A DNA stretch of 64,000 nt from Nemopilema nomurai. Its lineage: Eukaryota; Cnidaria; Scyphozoa; Rhizostomeae; Rhizostomatidae. The stretch is from positions 3,168,781 to 3,232,780 of the forward strand of contig ML133387.1 in assembly GCA_003864495.1 (NCBI GenBank), in the 5' to 3' direction. The notes beneath the pieces are model-generated. The model was given only the letters and a program-made list of their open reading frames with translations. It was not told the origin of the DNA and made no database searches. How positions within the stretch are numbered: the first letter of the stretch is position 1; every line of letters starts with the position of its first letter. Shown here piece after piece: positions 1-12,300 of this stretch. The position numbers and the translations under genes were made by a program.

Positions 1-3000
1 CCTTTGCTTGCTCATTTTGGTTCGGCCGTCCTTTTACCTCATTCCATTTGGGGTTCCCGGCCTTTGATTGCTGCGAAGAATTCCTTTGTTGGGCTATTCC
101 AAAAAGGTTACCTTGCTGGGTTCTCGGGGGAAGCAGAGACAGTAGAAAAATAGCGTCTTTTGTCTGATTTCACCTCATTTGGCTCACGAATGCCATCACC
201 ATTATGTTGAACCCCACATGAACGTTGCGAAACTATGTTGCAAGTGACGGCATTAAGATTGAATAACTGGTAACACGTAATATGGTAACTGGATAATGTT
301 GCAATTTCAGTTTGGCGCTAAAGTAAACCAGAGGCTGGAGAAAGTCTTGCACTGCGCCTTTTGAATTGGATATTACTGGTGCTTATAATTTTGAGTTAAC
401 TAATCATCGCTTTGATAATTATATGTTGACTAGGCAATTCAAGGCACACTCTACTTTCATTTGAAACATTCAACTACTGTTTTATTTCAAATTGATCCAA
501 AAGTGAGGTAGGGGTTTGTATAGTCGATTGCTTTTGCAAGGCTCTAAAAGTGTTGTTGTTGTTGTTATGTGGCGTAATAGAGTGCGATCGAAGACGCTTC
601 TTGTTGTTTAATCTTTGGTTATTCGTTCTTATCTTTTCTATCAGAACTCAAATTTACATAAACAATTCGAAAGGCTTTACATTTTATCTAAAAAAGCTTT
701 GTTAGCGAGGCCTTTTCTCATCTTATTCCAATATTTTTATGCAATTAATGACAAGCATGACATTAGCAAATGTAATCTGAGTTAATGTAAAGAGTAAACC
801 GAAAATTCTTTCAGTGTCTTCCTCTTTATTTGCCATAGCCACACAAATGAAGAAAACTTTAATTTGAACTGAAATGGTAGGACTTGAAGCAATAAACCAG
901 CACGTGTGCATAACAACTAGAATCCTTTGAAAATAGCCAAAATTATCATCCGTACGAAAGAAGATACGGGGAAGGAGAATTTGCAAATCTTTTTATCACG
1001 AGCAGATCAAGGGTTTAAATACCAATGAGAAAGGATGGTTTATAGAGGCTGGCTCTTGCTAAAATAGGGGCAACAACAAGGATTTAGTTCTCTAATATCC
1101 CAATATTTCAACGTTCTAATGTAGGCAGGGCCATCCTGACCTATGTCACAACGTGACCCTCTTACTTAAACGTCGACTTTCGTCATTTGCCTGCCCTCTG
1201 AAACGAATAGTATAAACGACTTCTTTCAACAGGAGCGTATTGCTGTTGGTCTGCTTGATTTTTCCCACAGTCAAAATTTATTACACGGAATTGTGGCATG
1301 CAGGAGAAGTTACTGAGAAATGTTTATGGGCAGGGAAACTCTAAATATTTCGATGATTTATCAGAAAGGCGGACCCCATATGACCCTTGCGATCATTAGC
1401 TGTCATTCCTTCGATCATCAGCCATGACTCGTCTTACTACAGTCATGATCGACCCGATCATCAGTCATGACACTTCGCATCATAAGTAACATGTGTGGCA
1501 TTTATGTAGAAGAAACACGAATAATATCTGGTAATATATTTTAAATATCTCATTCAATTTCATTCTCATATACTTATTTACTACATACCTGCGGGCGGTT
1601 TAAAAGAATAACAAAATTTACTTCTACTGCAAGACAATTACAATTGTTGACAATTATCCTGCGACGGAGCAAGTTCTAATGCGAAGATTTGGATTAAAGC
1701 AACAAGGATTACCAGCCTTTTTTGCCCTTTACAAATCAATGCATTGTATCACTGTCTTCGAAGAAACTCTTTTTTGCAGTCTAGTTTTGGAGAAGCAAGT
1801 CCTCTTAGACTATAGCTTTAGAAGACTGGCATACGTAGGTAGTCCTTAGCATACCCACAGGGATACAAGGCAACGGAACCTACGTACACCTTATTCATTC
1901 CTTCCGTCAGAATTACTTGCCCCATCGCAGTATTTTATCGATTTACATATACCCAAAACCTAACAAAACCCTTCATTAACAAAATAACTATGAACATAAC
2001 AAAACTATAATACAGCTCAGCATACCACAGTCTTTGACAAACAATAGTGATTGAAGACAAATACACTTGTTCGAAGCCAACTTCCTTCCGTATTTTCAAC
2101 AAGACGAGAATTATTTTGGTCAGGCCTTTTCGATGTAGAAAACGGTCTAGTAAGTTTTTTTACCCTACTCCAAAGGACACGTGAAGACGAAGCTAAGACA
2201 AGTACAAGAATCTGACCGTACAATTCATCAGACTTAGAATTGCCATTCTCTGGTGGGCAGCCCAGTGACACATACATCAGAAAGGGGCAAATGTCGTGTA
2301 ATAAAAATTATTGAATTTGCTAGAAAATAACCTCAGAGCCTCATGAAAATAGGTGGTCGTTCAAAAAACCAACAAATTTGCGAGAATAGATATGAGGTAC
2401 TTTTGGCATTGATAGGGGGTGCCCAATCTCACCCTCTTGCTAAAATCTATTATTATCTTCTCTAAAGACATCGCACATGTGTCAGGACCTGTGAATTGAG
2501 TAAGGGGTTTTTATGACAAACACTTAAGTCATTACAAAATACCTTAAAAGTATTGCATTTCTGCTTTACGCCCGGTGATAATTGATTTGAGTGCCCCTTT
2601 TCCCCTACATTTCTAAAGCTGGTGTTCGCCCACACTTAAAAACGGCTGCTTAAAAGGAATCAATATGATTCAAATGCACGTAGCTTGGGCGTTTCCCAGC
2701 TCAACGCATCAGACACGTGCACCGGCATGTCTCCAGGGAAACACCCGCTACTTCAATACAAAAGAGTTAAACGAATAGATAAATGAATGGCAACGAGTGG
2801 GCGCAGTATGTTTCTCTGAGGATGGAAGGATTAGGGATACACTGGACCTGTCTAAAGCACTATTCACTATCTTGCGAGTGGATGTAGGGGAATTGCGCTC
2901 ACAAACAAGAGATACCCAAGAAATGTAGAGGCATCCAGCTGAAGCAATTTGTTTTGCACCTGCTAGCTAGATTAAGTTAGTATTGAATACAGAAAGGGGT

Positions 3001-3573
3001 CTTTTCATTGAACTAGTTGGCACAAGGCTGAGGGAGCTCATCGTAAAGAGCCCAAAAAGAGCTAAAAATCTAAAAAGCTCGTGACGGCGAACTGGCAGGT
3101 CCTTGAAATTCGAATTCAAATTAGATCAAATTCCCTTATAGTAGATTTTACGCGCCAATTTCAAAACTTCGTGAAAATGGGCCACAGCTCAAACGTGCCG
3201 TTCATATTTAACAAGAAGCATTTGCTACTTAATTAAAGATACATTTAGGAAAGACATAGATTTGCCTTTGTTTACTTACTAACATAAACTGTGTACGTGT
3301 TAGCAACGAAAATTTCCCACTTTCCCGTAAAACCCATTGAAGATAAGGTGACTTCTGATAGTCTGTGCCCGGAAAGCCACGCAAAAACAGAAGCAAGCCT
3401 CATACACTGGGAAGGGGCGTCTCCAGTGCACAGCTCTTGATGTCCCACTCGTACCGTCTCCAAGGCCCCAGTGCATTGTGCAAACTGTTCGACTCAAACT
3501 TTCGAAGCATTTTCCAGAGGAATTTAGCCATAGAAGCTTTTCGTATCGGTTTTGCGAACAGGAAACAACTTAC
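1..3573. other. Gene-poor left flank
   Basis: No exon here could be supported by an open frame plus paired splice sites. The stretch holds a short GTT microsatellite near 551 and a loose 20-25 base quasi-repeat around GATCATCAGTCATGAC at about 1385-1475. A hydrophobic minus-strand frame lies at 723-986 but begins with TTG and has no recognisable motif. A minus-strand frame at 2020-2277 has a faint glycosyltransferase look but no splice acceptor. Later exons of the UGT-like gene to the right could lie here unrecognised. Confidence 0.5.
551..566. repeat. (GTT)n microsatellite
   Basis: About five uninterrupted GTT triplets in AT-rich non-coding DNA. A second GTT run sits near 3748-3763, and its complement lies inside the candidate UGT-like exon, where it encodes a run of five asparagines. 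Confidence 0.8.
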
Positions 3574-5176
3574 TCCAAGCAACTGCCAGCGATTAAGAAC
3601 AGCAGACTTCTGACTCCGAAGCAGGTGTCCCATGCACTTCGGAAGCACCGGCAAGTTTTTTGTCGAAATAAACAACATGGCGTCGCAAGTTTCCACGCAA
3701 GCTTCAGCCGCGATTAGTTCGGGAAAGGTCAGTTCACTCCCACTTTTGATGTTGTTGTTGTTGTTCTCGTCAGGGCTGCCATCTTCGAGCTGGCGATCGA
3801 AAAGGAATTCGAAGGCTTCTGTATCTGCGAAAATGATTTGATTGATCAACAGCTATCCAACTGATAAAATCATTCAAACAAATCGATCAAACAAACGATT
3901 CAAATCAATCACTCCCTAATGATTCAAATCAATGAATCAATTACTTCCCTACCAACCAATCACTTTAGTCAACTAGCCATTCTAATCAACCAATCACCCC
4001 TATCAACATTCGAATCAACATGTCCATCAGCATCATCATTTCTCGAATCAATAAGTTTCTATTACCCAACCATAATCATTCACTTAAAGAGCATTATCTT
4101 TCAATTAAAAATATCAAAGAACAAGTGCCTCTTGGAAATTCTGAATTGCCGCTTTTTGCCTTTGAATAGCCGTTTCTCTTTGTCTCAGACTTGGCCCATA
4201 TGGCCTTTGAAACCACCAGGGAGGTTTTCTTAAATCCGACAAGAGACTGTAAACGTTGAGTAATTGCCCCATGTATCACATTATGAAGCAGTGGATTAGC
4301 ACAATAATAGAAGGGTGAGAACAAAAGAGAGCCGCTCCAAATACAATGCAAACCAAGAGGGACACTCTGCTCTCCTTGGGGAGGGGGATCATTAATGGCA
4401 ATTGAGCAATCTATCTTGTTCATAGCAAAAGAATCTTCGTCGCATATGACGATAAGAATAAAAATTGTTTCAAGAAATGGTACAATGTTTCAGGCGTATA
4501 GAAAGTGTTACTAAGTATCATAAATTCATGTCAATTCAGAGATAAATGCACAAAATTTGTCTAATGCACTCTAAACAAAGACAAGGTGGACGATAAAAAT
4601 TTTTCTTTACAATAAAAATCTAACGCAACGAACGTTACTTTGCTGTATGGTGAAGAAATGTTCGAAAGGGTTCTGGTGTTTGGTTCATTGGCCTAAATTT
4701 GTTCGATGATTTGTTTATCCACATTTAAACTTTTCAGCAAATAAACTTTAATTGTCGAATGAAAATTAGTATAATTAACTTGGAGCATAAGATAAATTGA
4801 ATTCTATGATTTTTTTCTAGTCTTTGGGTTTGTATAAAGAACAAAAGAAGAAGTATCGTAAGGAAAGTACAATAACTAAAGTAAAAACATAATGTATCGA
4901 ATTTTTAGATTTCCAGAATCGCAAATAATCTACTACAGCCGTGGGCTAAACAACTGTTCTACCGTGATTTCTTCAAGAAAAATCTTAAATCAGTACTTAC
5001 TGATTGTTGATGTGAAGAGAAACAAATCTAGAAATTGGAAAAATTAGGAACTAACCTACAATCGTGACTTCGTGGCCATGATCAAAAAGCTCTTTACTAA
5101 TTTTCTTGACTACCATCGAGGATCTTTTGAAGTCCTTCGTGCAATCAACAAACAACAAGACATGCATGCTAGCCAT
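3574..5176 (-). CDS. UDP-glycosyltransferase-like, first two exons only
   Basis: Exon 1 (5176..5056) starts at an ATG and encodes about 40 residues. They end in HGHEVTIV, which resembles the first beta-alpha-beta unit of family 1 UDP-glycosyltransferases, where a GHEVT-type motif closes the second strand. Its donor is G|GTTAGT. Exon 2 (3824..3574) has a T-rich acceptor ending GCAG and a strong GTAAGT donor, and it joins exon 1 in phase (phase 1) to give an 83-residue open frame with DTEAFEFLF. An Asn run comes from a GTT microsatellite. No signal peptide precedes the motif, and I could not find the sugar-nucleotide-binding C-terminal half. It may be a fragment, a diverged gene or a pseudogene. 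The splice logic is seen in the bases; the family call is inference. Confidence 0.38.
3838..4090. repeat. Degenerate AATCA-rich low-complexity tract
   Basis: About 250 bases dominated by variants of AATCA, ATCAA and CAATCA. It looks like an old, decayed pentamer-type satellite. It lies just upstream, in transcript sense, of the acceptor of UGT-like exon 2, so it forms the end of that intron. Confidence 0.6.
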
Positions 5177-6739
5177 TACTTTTGTAGCAGTTTTGCAAGG
5201 CTGCAGGTCCGATGAACAACTTGCCAGTCGAGAATGCAGGACAAGAGCATCAGCTGTTCCTTCTTATGTTCATCCTGCCCAATCACATGGACACAATGCC
5301 TACCGTCAGCGCAAGGGGGTCACACGTGCATTGCAAGCAATTAAGAACAGCTTTAGGTGACCCCCGATTCTGAGACTGGTATTATTGCGTAAACAACAGC
5401 TGTTTACCGGGGCATCCTTGACAAAGGATGGTCACTAGGGTTTAGACTTGAATATAACAAAAATTGATGACTTGCGTCAAAACACGTGTTTCAAGAGGTC
5501 AGAGTTTTCAAAGGGGTTTAAGAGGGTATCCTTTGGGTGCACCAGTTCTAGTACAAAACATACTTCATTTAAGTCCTTTAGGACGGCAGGCCTCGACTGG
5601 TTGCAACATACAGCAGTATAAGCAAACTAATTAAATCACACCGCAACAACAATTCATTTCTCCATACTGCGTTTTCTTGCATATACATATGGCGTTAGAA
5701 GAAGCAGTATTTCCATTTTTGAAAAGCGTTTGTCGAAAGTGTTCAAAGATTCAAAAATTTTGGTTTATAGCAGAGCATCTTCAAGCGTTTGTAAGTATTA
5801 AAGCATAGTCGGCCATTAACCCAGAGACCAAGTTTTGCTTTATTGATTACACAAAGCCCAGCAAAAAGCCCATTCTTAGAATAAAGTAGCTCTTTTTATT
5901 TATATAAAAACTGCCCAGAAAAATTGCTAGGAATGGCCATACACCTTTCCACATAAAATCCATTAATAAAAGTATTGTTAAAGAGAGATTGAAGCGAGAT
6001 CATATACTGTATCACTACGATTCGGAAAATGTTCTGACAATTATAAATATTTGTCATAAGCTGTTTCAATTTTTCCAAACTTCTTGACAATTTGTATGGT
6101 GTGTAAAGCATTATCACCCAAGTAACTCTATACGCCCTTACGAAAATCTTTCCTCTTAAAATCAAGAAAACATTTAAAAAAATTTTAAAAGAAGAGCCAG
6201 AATGGCTGGGGAAGCTGTTTTTTGGTGAGGTTCTTTGCTTGATTTTTGAAAAAAAAACAATTGCGCTTTCCAACCCCCCGTCCTAGGCCACGCGAAGACT
6301 CGCTTTCAGTGGTTGCCGGTTTACGATATCACCTGGAACAATTGCAAAATGGCCGATATAAAAGGCAGATTAACTAGCATCTAAACAATTCCCAGGTGAA
6401 AATTATGGCTCGTCTCACGAGAACGTATTGCGTATGAACAAATTCAAATTTGCATACACAATTACAAAGCCAACACAAATAATAGCTGTCTGTGGATCGC
6501 ATATTATTGTTCAAAATTATACCAATAATAAGATGAGTTTTGTACGAATATATTACAGCATTGAAGACAAGAAAATTCTCAAAAATTCAAAATATAACCA
6601 AGTGGTCATTCTTGTCAATGGCTAGCAGCTTCGTAACACGGCCAAACAAAGGCTGGAAAAATTGTTCGGATAACCCAAGTTTGCTTTCAGAGAATCGATG
6701 ATCACGCGTGCTTTCTTCATAAAGCAAATATAGATAACT

Positions 6740-7990
6740 TTGCAAGGACTATTTTGATGGATTCGTTGCGAATCTTGCATCTGATGGATTCGATTATTGC
6801 ATCTGCCCGAGCGCTATCTCCTTAGAAAACCTGGACTTTAAGGAATTAAATGGCCCTTTTGGCCCCGAGAATTGTAAGGATGAAGAGAGGCGCTAAAAGG
6901 TACTCAAGGTAGCCATCAAAGCTACTCAGAGTCTAGAAAAATTGAAAAAAACTTTTCATGAAATGACTCTTTATAGCCAAGAGAATACTTGAAGAAGATG
7001 ACTGATTTGTGATTAACGTCTTCCAGATTAAGAGAAAATAATCGCTTGACATTTTTAATGATTGTATGAGCCAATTAACTTGACAAAAGCAGTCTTCATC
7101 ATTGAAATAAAGTCATATCGTTTTTGATCGAAGAAATGCAGCTATGAAAACAAACAAATACTGCAATTCTAAGAAATTGCCGCAAAGCGACTCTGAAGAA
7201 CATAGGCATACTTTGATGGAAGGACAGGGAGTGATAATAAACTCATTTTAAAGCAGGTACTCCAAGAGCCTTGCCGACAAAAGGTAGCTACAAGATTTGG
7301 ACACATCAAGAAATGACACTCTCAGATAAAAGTCGCCAGGCTCATATACGTCTTTAGAAAAACGACTGATTGCTTTTGTCTCAAGTGCAAGTTCAGGTGA
7401 AAAGTTTTTGTCTTTCAGGACAATAACTGCTAGATCTGTCCGGGCGAAACTGTTGTTCCTCTAAAATTAACCCGGATGCTGCAAAGAGTGACAAAAAGAC
7501 GAAGAGACCATGCTGCGACAGAGGGACCGCTCTTGACACTTGCGCTAATTCATCGTTTATTGCTAAAATTAGTGTCAGCTGATATCGAAGCGGCTGTGTG
7601 CGAAGGAGGCTAGCGACTTTGTCGTGATGCTGTTCTGATTCATCACCAATATAGCTATGTTTTCTGTGGAAAAAATATCAACTTTAACGCAAAGTCTTCA
7701 TGACATATACTTTGGTGGCAAAGTGATAAAAGTACATTTTTAAATTCTAGCAAACAGTGCTTTCGTTCGTTTACGTCCGTGCCATCCACTTAATTCGATC
7801 GTCTCCCGAAGGTCAAAGTTGAAGAACAAGGTTCACTTTCTGCCGAATTCTTGGAGCTAGTAAAGTCTTCGCTCTTTGAGATTACGAAATTTAATGTTTT
7901 TAATATTTCTGAAGGCTATGGTATTCAAGGCGTTCCAAACATTGCAATGGAAGGAAGTGGATTGAAATCGCCATGTATGTGGGTGTGAAC
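6740..7990 (+). pseudogene. Decayed coding-like patch, unrecognised
   Basis: Several plus-strand segments read like protein but are broken by stops and frame changes. One near 6746-6885 is rich in acidic and aromatic residues. One near 7450-7570 is Cys/Lys-rich. A 64-codon stop-to-stop frame at about 7796-7988 contains SAEFLELVKSSLFEITKF. Splice sites do not link them. This could be an old transposon or a dead host gene; I cannot name a family. Confidence 0.22.
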
Positions 7991-9178
7991 TAAAACAAAG
8001 TGTTACCCAAACCTGCTGAGGTGCTCCAAATATTTATTATGCGGTCTTTGTGTTGGCGTTGTAGCACATTCTAAACTTCAACCAGATGTATTTCAAAATA
8101 AACCCTATTCTCCTTACTATGAACCAACCAAGCATTTAAATGATCCAATTATGTTTTTGGATCTAATGGATGGAAAATGATAATTGTAAACCTGCACTGG
8201 TGCTCAAAAACACAATATAGTCACGGCATGCAAAGTTTTTTTCGATGTCCATGAAGCAAGACGAAAGGGGCCACATTAAAGTCTGTTTGATTTCATCACA
8301 AAATACTTTATCCAATTAAATCAATATACATCTTATCTTTAACACAATCTACAAAAGCTTACAAAGAATAATCAAAATAAATCTTAGCATAATTCACAAG
8401 TATTAAACAAACCAGAGCAAAAGATTAAACGTTAGGAACAATTACATTGAATTAGGCTAATGAGATTGCAGCTTAAGCAAGGTTAAATAAAACGGTAATT
8501 ATGAGATCCAGATATTTCTTAATCAACTTCTCAAATTGCTAAATCGCTAAGTAAAGCAAAAGGACTGACAGGGATGAAAAGAGCAACATTTCTGAACGAG
8601 TTGAAAGGAGTGGCATGGCCTGGGCAGTGGGAAGCATAGAAGTATCTCGCATTTCGTTCTCTCTTTAACACTGGTATTTTGCTAAAATCATTCGTGACTG
8701 TAAGGCTTCACATGGCCGTTCATCTCAGTCCATGTGACCAATATGTGAGCACTTTCGATCTGTACCTAACGTCAATCATCCTTCCTATTTTTAATGCATC
8801 CTATTCACACCTCTCGTAACACTATCACGTGTCATGCCTGGATGGTTGCTTGAAACAATAACATACTATATACATTTAAAAATCAATATAGCTTCGAGGT
8901 ATTTGAAAGCAAGAATGATTGCAATGACCCAGTTAAGGTTGTCACGGCTAAAATGTAGGTATTTTGTTGTGAACAAAACCATAAAGTCTCTGTTTACTCA
9001 GATAATTTTCTGCCTGGCTTTAAGTTTGCATGGCTTTTAAAAAGAGAATTAAGGGTAATGATTAAAGCGTTTGGATTAAAAAGTTTGAAATATCAGAAAG
9101 TTTTAGCTCTAAAAATATACGAGGATTTCTCCCCCTATTTGTCTAATTCTTTAGCTCAGCATCCTAATAAAAATATAT

Positions 9179-9197
9179 TCATATATATATATATTAG
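9179..9197. repeat. (AT)n microsatellite
   Basis: Short alternating AT run just downstream of the TTLL7 stop. Similar short AT/TA runs occur near 13637-13652, 28974-28990 and 35213-35240. Confidence 0.75.
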
Positions 9198-9231
9198 CAC
9201 TAAAAAAGAACGGCTCAGCTGACACATGAAC

Positions 9232-9328
9232 CTATTTGTGATCCGCTCTCTGAACAACTCTGCTATATCTTTGGCCAGGAAACTGCTGCCCCGCAGAGAA
9301 CCGGCTACTGATGTGATGCACTGGTTTG
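9232..9328 (-). other. TTLL7: Inferred terminal exon of TTLL7
   Basis: After the exon ending near SAPDSYN, two bases (AG) remain. Only the frame starting AG|C in this exon keeps phase. It gives a Ser/Arg-rich tail of about 31 residues ending in TAG. Its acceptor follows a T-rich tract ending CGTAG. Human TTLL7 also ends in a Ser/Arg-rich tail but without close identity, so this exon is less certain than the rest. A different open frame across the same bases would need an unseen linking exon. Confidence 0.6.
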
Positions 9329-12300
9329 CTACGAAATAAGAAAAGATCATCAACCTGAGTATAAGTGAATTCATGAGTCAGTAAAGGGAGTCAAAAGAGA
9401 TCTTGTATGTCATGACAATCAAATTTGGGGACTTCGCAGGATACAAAACAACATTTACAAAACTGTTTTTGCGAATGAGTTATTTCACTAGAGACAATTT
9501 TTGACAGTATTCAATTTCAAAGCAACACAGTCAGTTTGTTTCTAATGCGAAGTTTTTCAGCAATTTCCATGTATAACCTAATAACCTAATGTTGTCAGTC
9601 ATTATAGCTTAAGCAGCAAAGGGTTCCGAAGTTTCATTAACATCGAGGGGCAAATCACTCCAAGAAAATCTCGTACACCTTTTGTGAAAATTCTATTATT
9701 TGGAATCTCCGGAAATTCTTTTGTTTTAGGGAAAATCTCGTACGCTATTTGCAAGAGCAAATTGCCCCTAGAATAATATGACGTCACAGATTCTAAAGTT
9801 TTCCAGATTACCATTGTAAAAGATAAATGGTCGGTTATGACTTGCTCTTCAGTGGATATGAGTTGATTCCAGGAATACTGTGTTAAAACAGAAACCTAAA
9901 CGGCTGCAGGAATAAACGACCAGGGCATTAAATCGAGAAATTGAGTTGGTCGATGAATTCACGCGAATAACAACTTCTGGCTGAGCGAAGGAAACCTCAA
10001 GAATCAGAAACCTCAAGTTAAAGCCACAATAAATCCAAGCTTTCAGAAACCAGATTCTCAAGCTCAGTTCATCTCTCACTGCTGATTACTTGGTCTATTT
10101 TGATACCCTGATCTCAAAAACATTCCATGGCAAAGGTTCTTAGAAGATGCATGCTATAAGATTCACTGTGAAACACATCACAAAGTTGTGAAGGATCAAC
10201 GATGCATCGATTGAAACACTAGTGTTGATACTTTAGCAAGGATGCCTCAGGCCCTCGTGGTTGGCGTGACAGTTTGACTTAAAACCAAAAGCCAAATGGC
10301 CCTACAGTTCTGAAATACTTTTCAGTAGATGCAGATTAATCACATTGATAAGATTTATGCCATCAAATCTAATCACTTCTCTGGAGTTTATAATTATATA
10401 CAGCAATGTCAACACCACGACCAAAACGAAGTCCTAAATTTGGAATCTTCCAAAACAGTTTAGAGAGAAATTTGAAGAAGCGAAGCACAATGGTGCATCC
10501 GATCAAATGACGCTATTCATTGGAAAAATACTCGCAGTAAACAGAAACTAGAAACCTGGATACTCGGATTGTGGTAGATAGGCCTGATTTCCATTATGAA
10601 AATATGCAACAAAAACAACTAATGTCTTTCAATGAATCAGACATAATTTGACGTGGTCAGGACAGACGAGATACTCAAAAGTGACTCATCAATGACAAAA
10701 ACAAGGGACATTTGGGATGTTCCATGTCATGAAATTATGCCAGTTACCTTTCAAAGTTAAAGCGGATAGAGTTGCGGCCGTTTAGTGCGCTTATGAGATA
10801 TAGCTAAGGGTTCTGCTGGACACTTTCATAAAAAGCTTCAATGGAAAAAAGTTCTAGAAAAAGAACCTGAATAAGGAGGCATCAAATAAAAATGCAATAG
10901 GGATAGCCAATCAGAAAACAATTAGCAACGGGCAGTTTTCTGGCGTCACGTAGCGTGAAGCATGTCGGGAAAAAAGTTAAGCATGGCTCAAAATACTTAG
11001 CTTCTTCAAATCAAGGTATTTTTCTGAGCCACAAACAAACACTCTATCAGTCAAGCTCAAGGCTCGATGATTAACGAAAATACATACCTGTTATAGGAGT
11101 CTGGCGCGCTCAAGGCCGAGAAATTCTGCTGAGAGCCCAGGTGGGATGCCTCCGCTTGGGCCGCGAATTCATACACAACCAAAAGACACTCCCGACACAG
11201 CTGCACTACTCTTCTGCAACAGTTCATTTCAAGCTGCAAAAACAGCAGTAAGCCAATGAAGGCAAATAGGCCCATACGCCGCATATGCTAAGGCAATTGT
11301 ATAAGCATCCAACAGTTGTTGATATGAACTACTTTGTACGGCAAGCTATAGTGGTTAGAGCTCCAATATTAATATGTGTGCGGGTTTTGGTAATTTAGAA
11401 AAAAACCATTGATTGATGATATCAACGTACAAGGTGATAATGCAGAGGGAAAGAGGTATTGATGGGTGTCTAAAGCCACCGGCAAAAACAAGAAAAGAGG
11501 AACTGTTGGTTTTAGAAGGAAGAGAGGGTGCGTGGAAATCACCCCCACTCGGTCCCCCAATTCGAGATCATTTAAAAGCGGAGAGTGTCAAGCACCTACC
11601 ATTGTTACATTTTCGGTTCCTTTGTTTATAATGCTTTCCCAGGAGTCCCTAGAACATGATTGAGGACAACATTAAAGAATTCAATTCAACCCGAGAATTC
11701 AATAATGCGAAGCCTGTAATTCAAAGAAGATAACCAGTCTAATTAAAGTCACCAGTTTAATACAAATGATGACATCACAGGCAGGAAGAACATTAGCTAT
11801 TGCGTGAACAGAGCCCACCAAGCACCCAAAAGAAGACCAGTTTTTAACAAGATGCTGATCACAAAAAGCGGGATTTAACAAATATACCACTTTACTAAAA
11901 TAGCCGTATTAGGATGGGGGCATGTACCCTTGCATTAATACATCTTTCAAATGATCAAATGCTACAGAAGTGGTATCATAAAGAAAATTGAATCTCAAGA
12001 AAATCTCAACGCTTCATAACGTCTCGCGGCAGATTCCGTTCTACCAAAAAGCAATGCACAGGTCTGATACCTTAACAGTGTTACCGTGTTCTTTGGCTTT
12101 TGAAAATCAAAGTCTTCCGTATTAAGTGTACAGAGAGGAAGGGAATATACCCATTTGTGTTGAAGCAATTCCACAGGCCTTGTCCGTGGTTGGCGAGTAG
12201 CCTGTTCATGATTTTGTTGAACATGCGACTAAGCCTTAACGAATCGACATCCGGGACCCTCCAAACTCTCTGCAATATCGCGCGGACATTTCCTTTAACA

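Larger units (their letters stand above)
5177..9231. other. Intergenic region downstream of TTLL7
   Basis: No intact gene was found between the UGT-like exons and the TTLL7 stop codon. TTLL7 3' UTR should occupy the right end. A decayed coding-like patch on the plus strand (about 6740-7990) is listed separately. The rest is AT-rich with no repeat structure I could define. Confidence 0.5.

Noticed and set aside
723..986. Hydrophobic minus-strand frame resembling membrane segments
   Set aside because: It begins at TTG, has no receptor motifs or splice support, and AT-rich DNA often yields hydrophobic frames.
2020..2277. Minus-strand frame containing MYVSLG and SRVLWSR, resembling a UGT C-terminal half
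   Set aside because: No AG acceptor lies between the upstream in-frame stop and the motif, and the signature HCG block is absent. The resemblance is too weak to annotate.
3672..3725. Plus-strand first exon starting ATGGCGTCGCAAG with a GTCAGT donor
   Set aside because: It lies antisense to the better-supported UGT-like exon, and no downstream exon was found.
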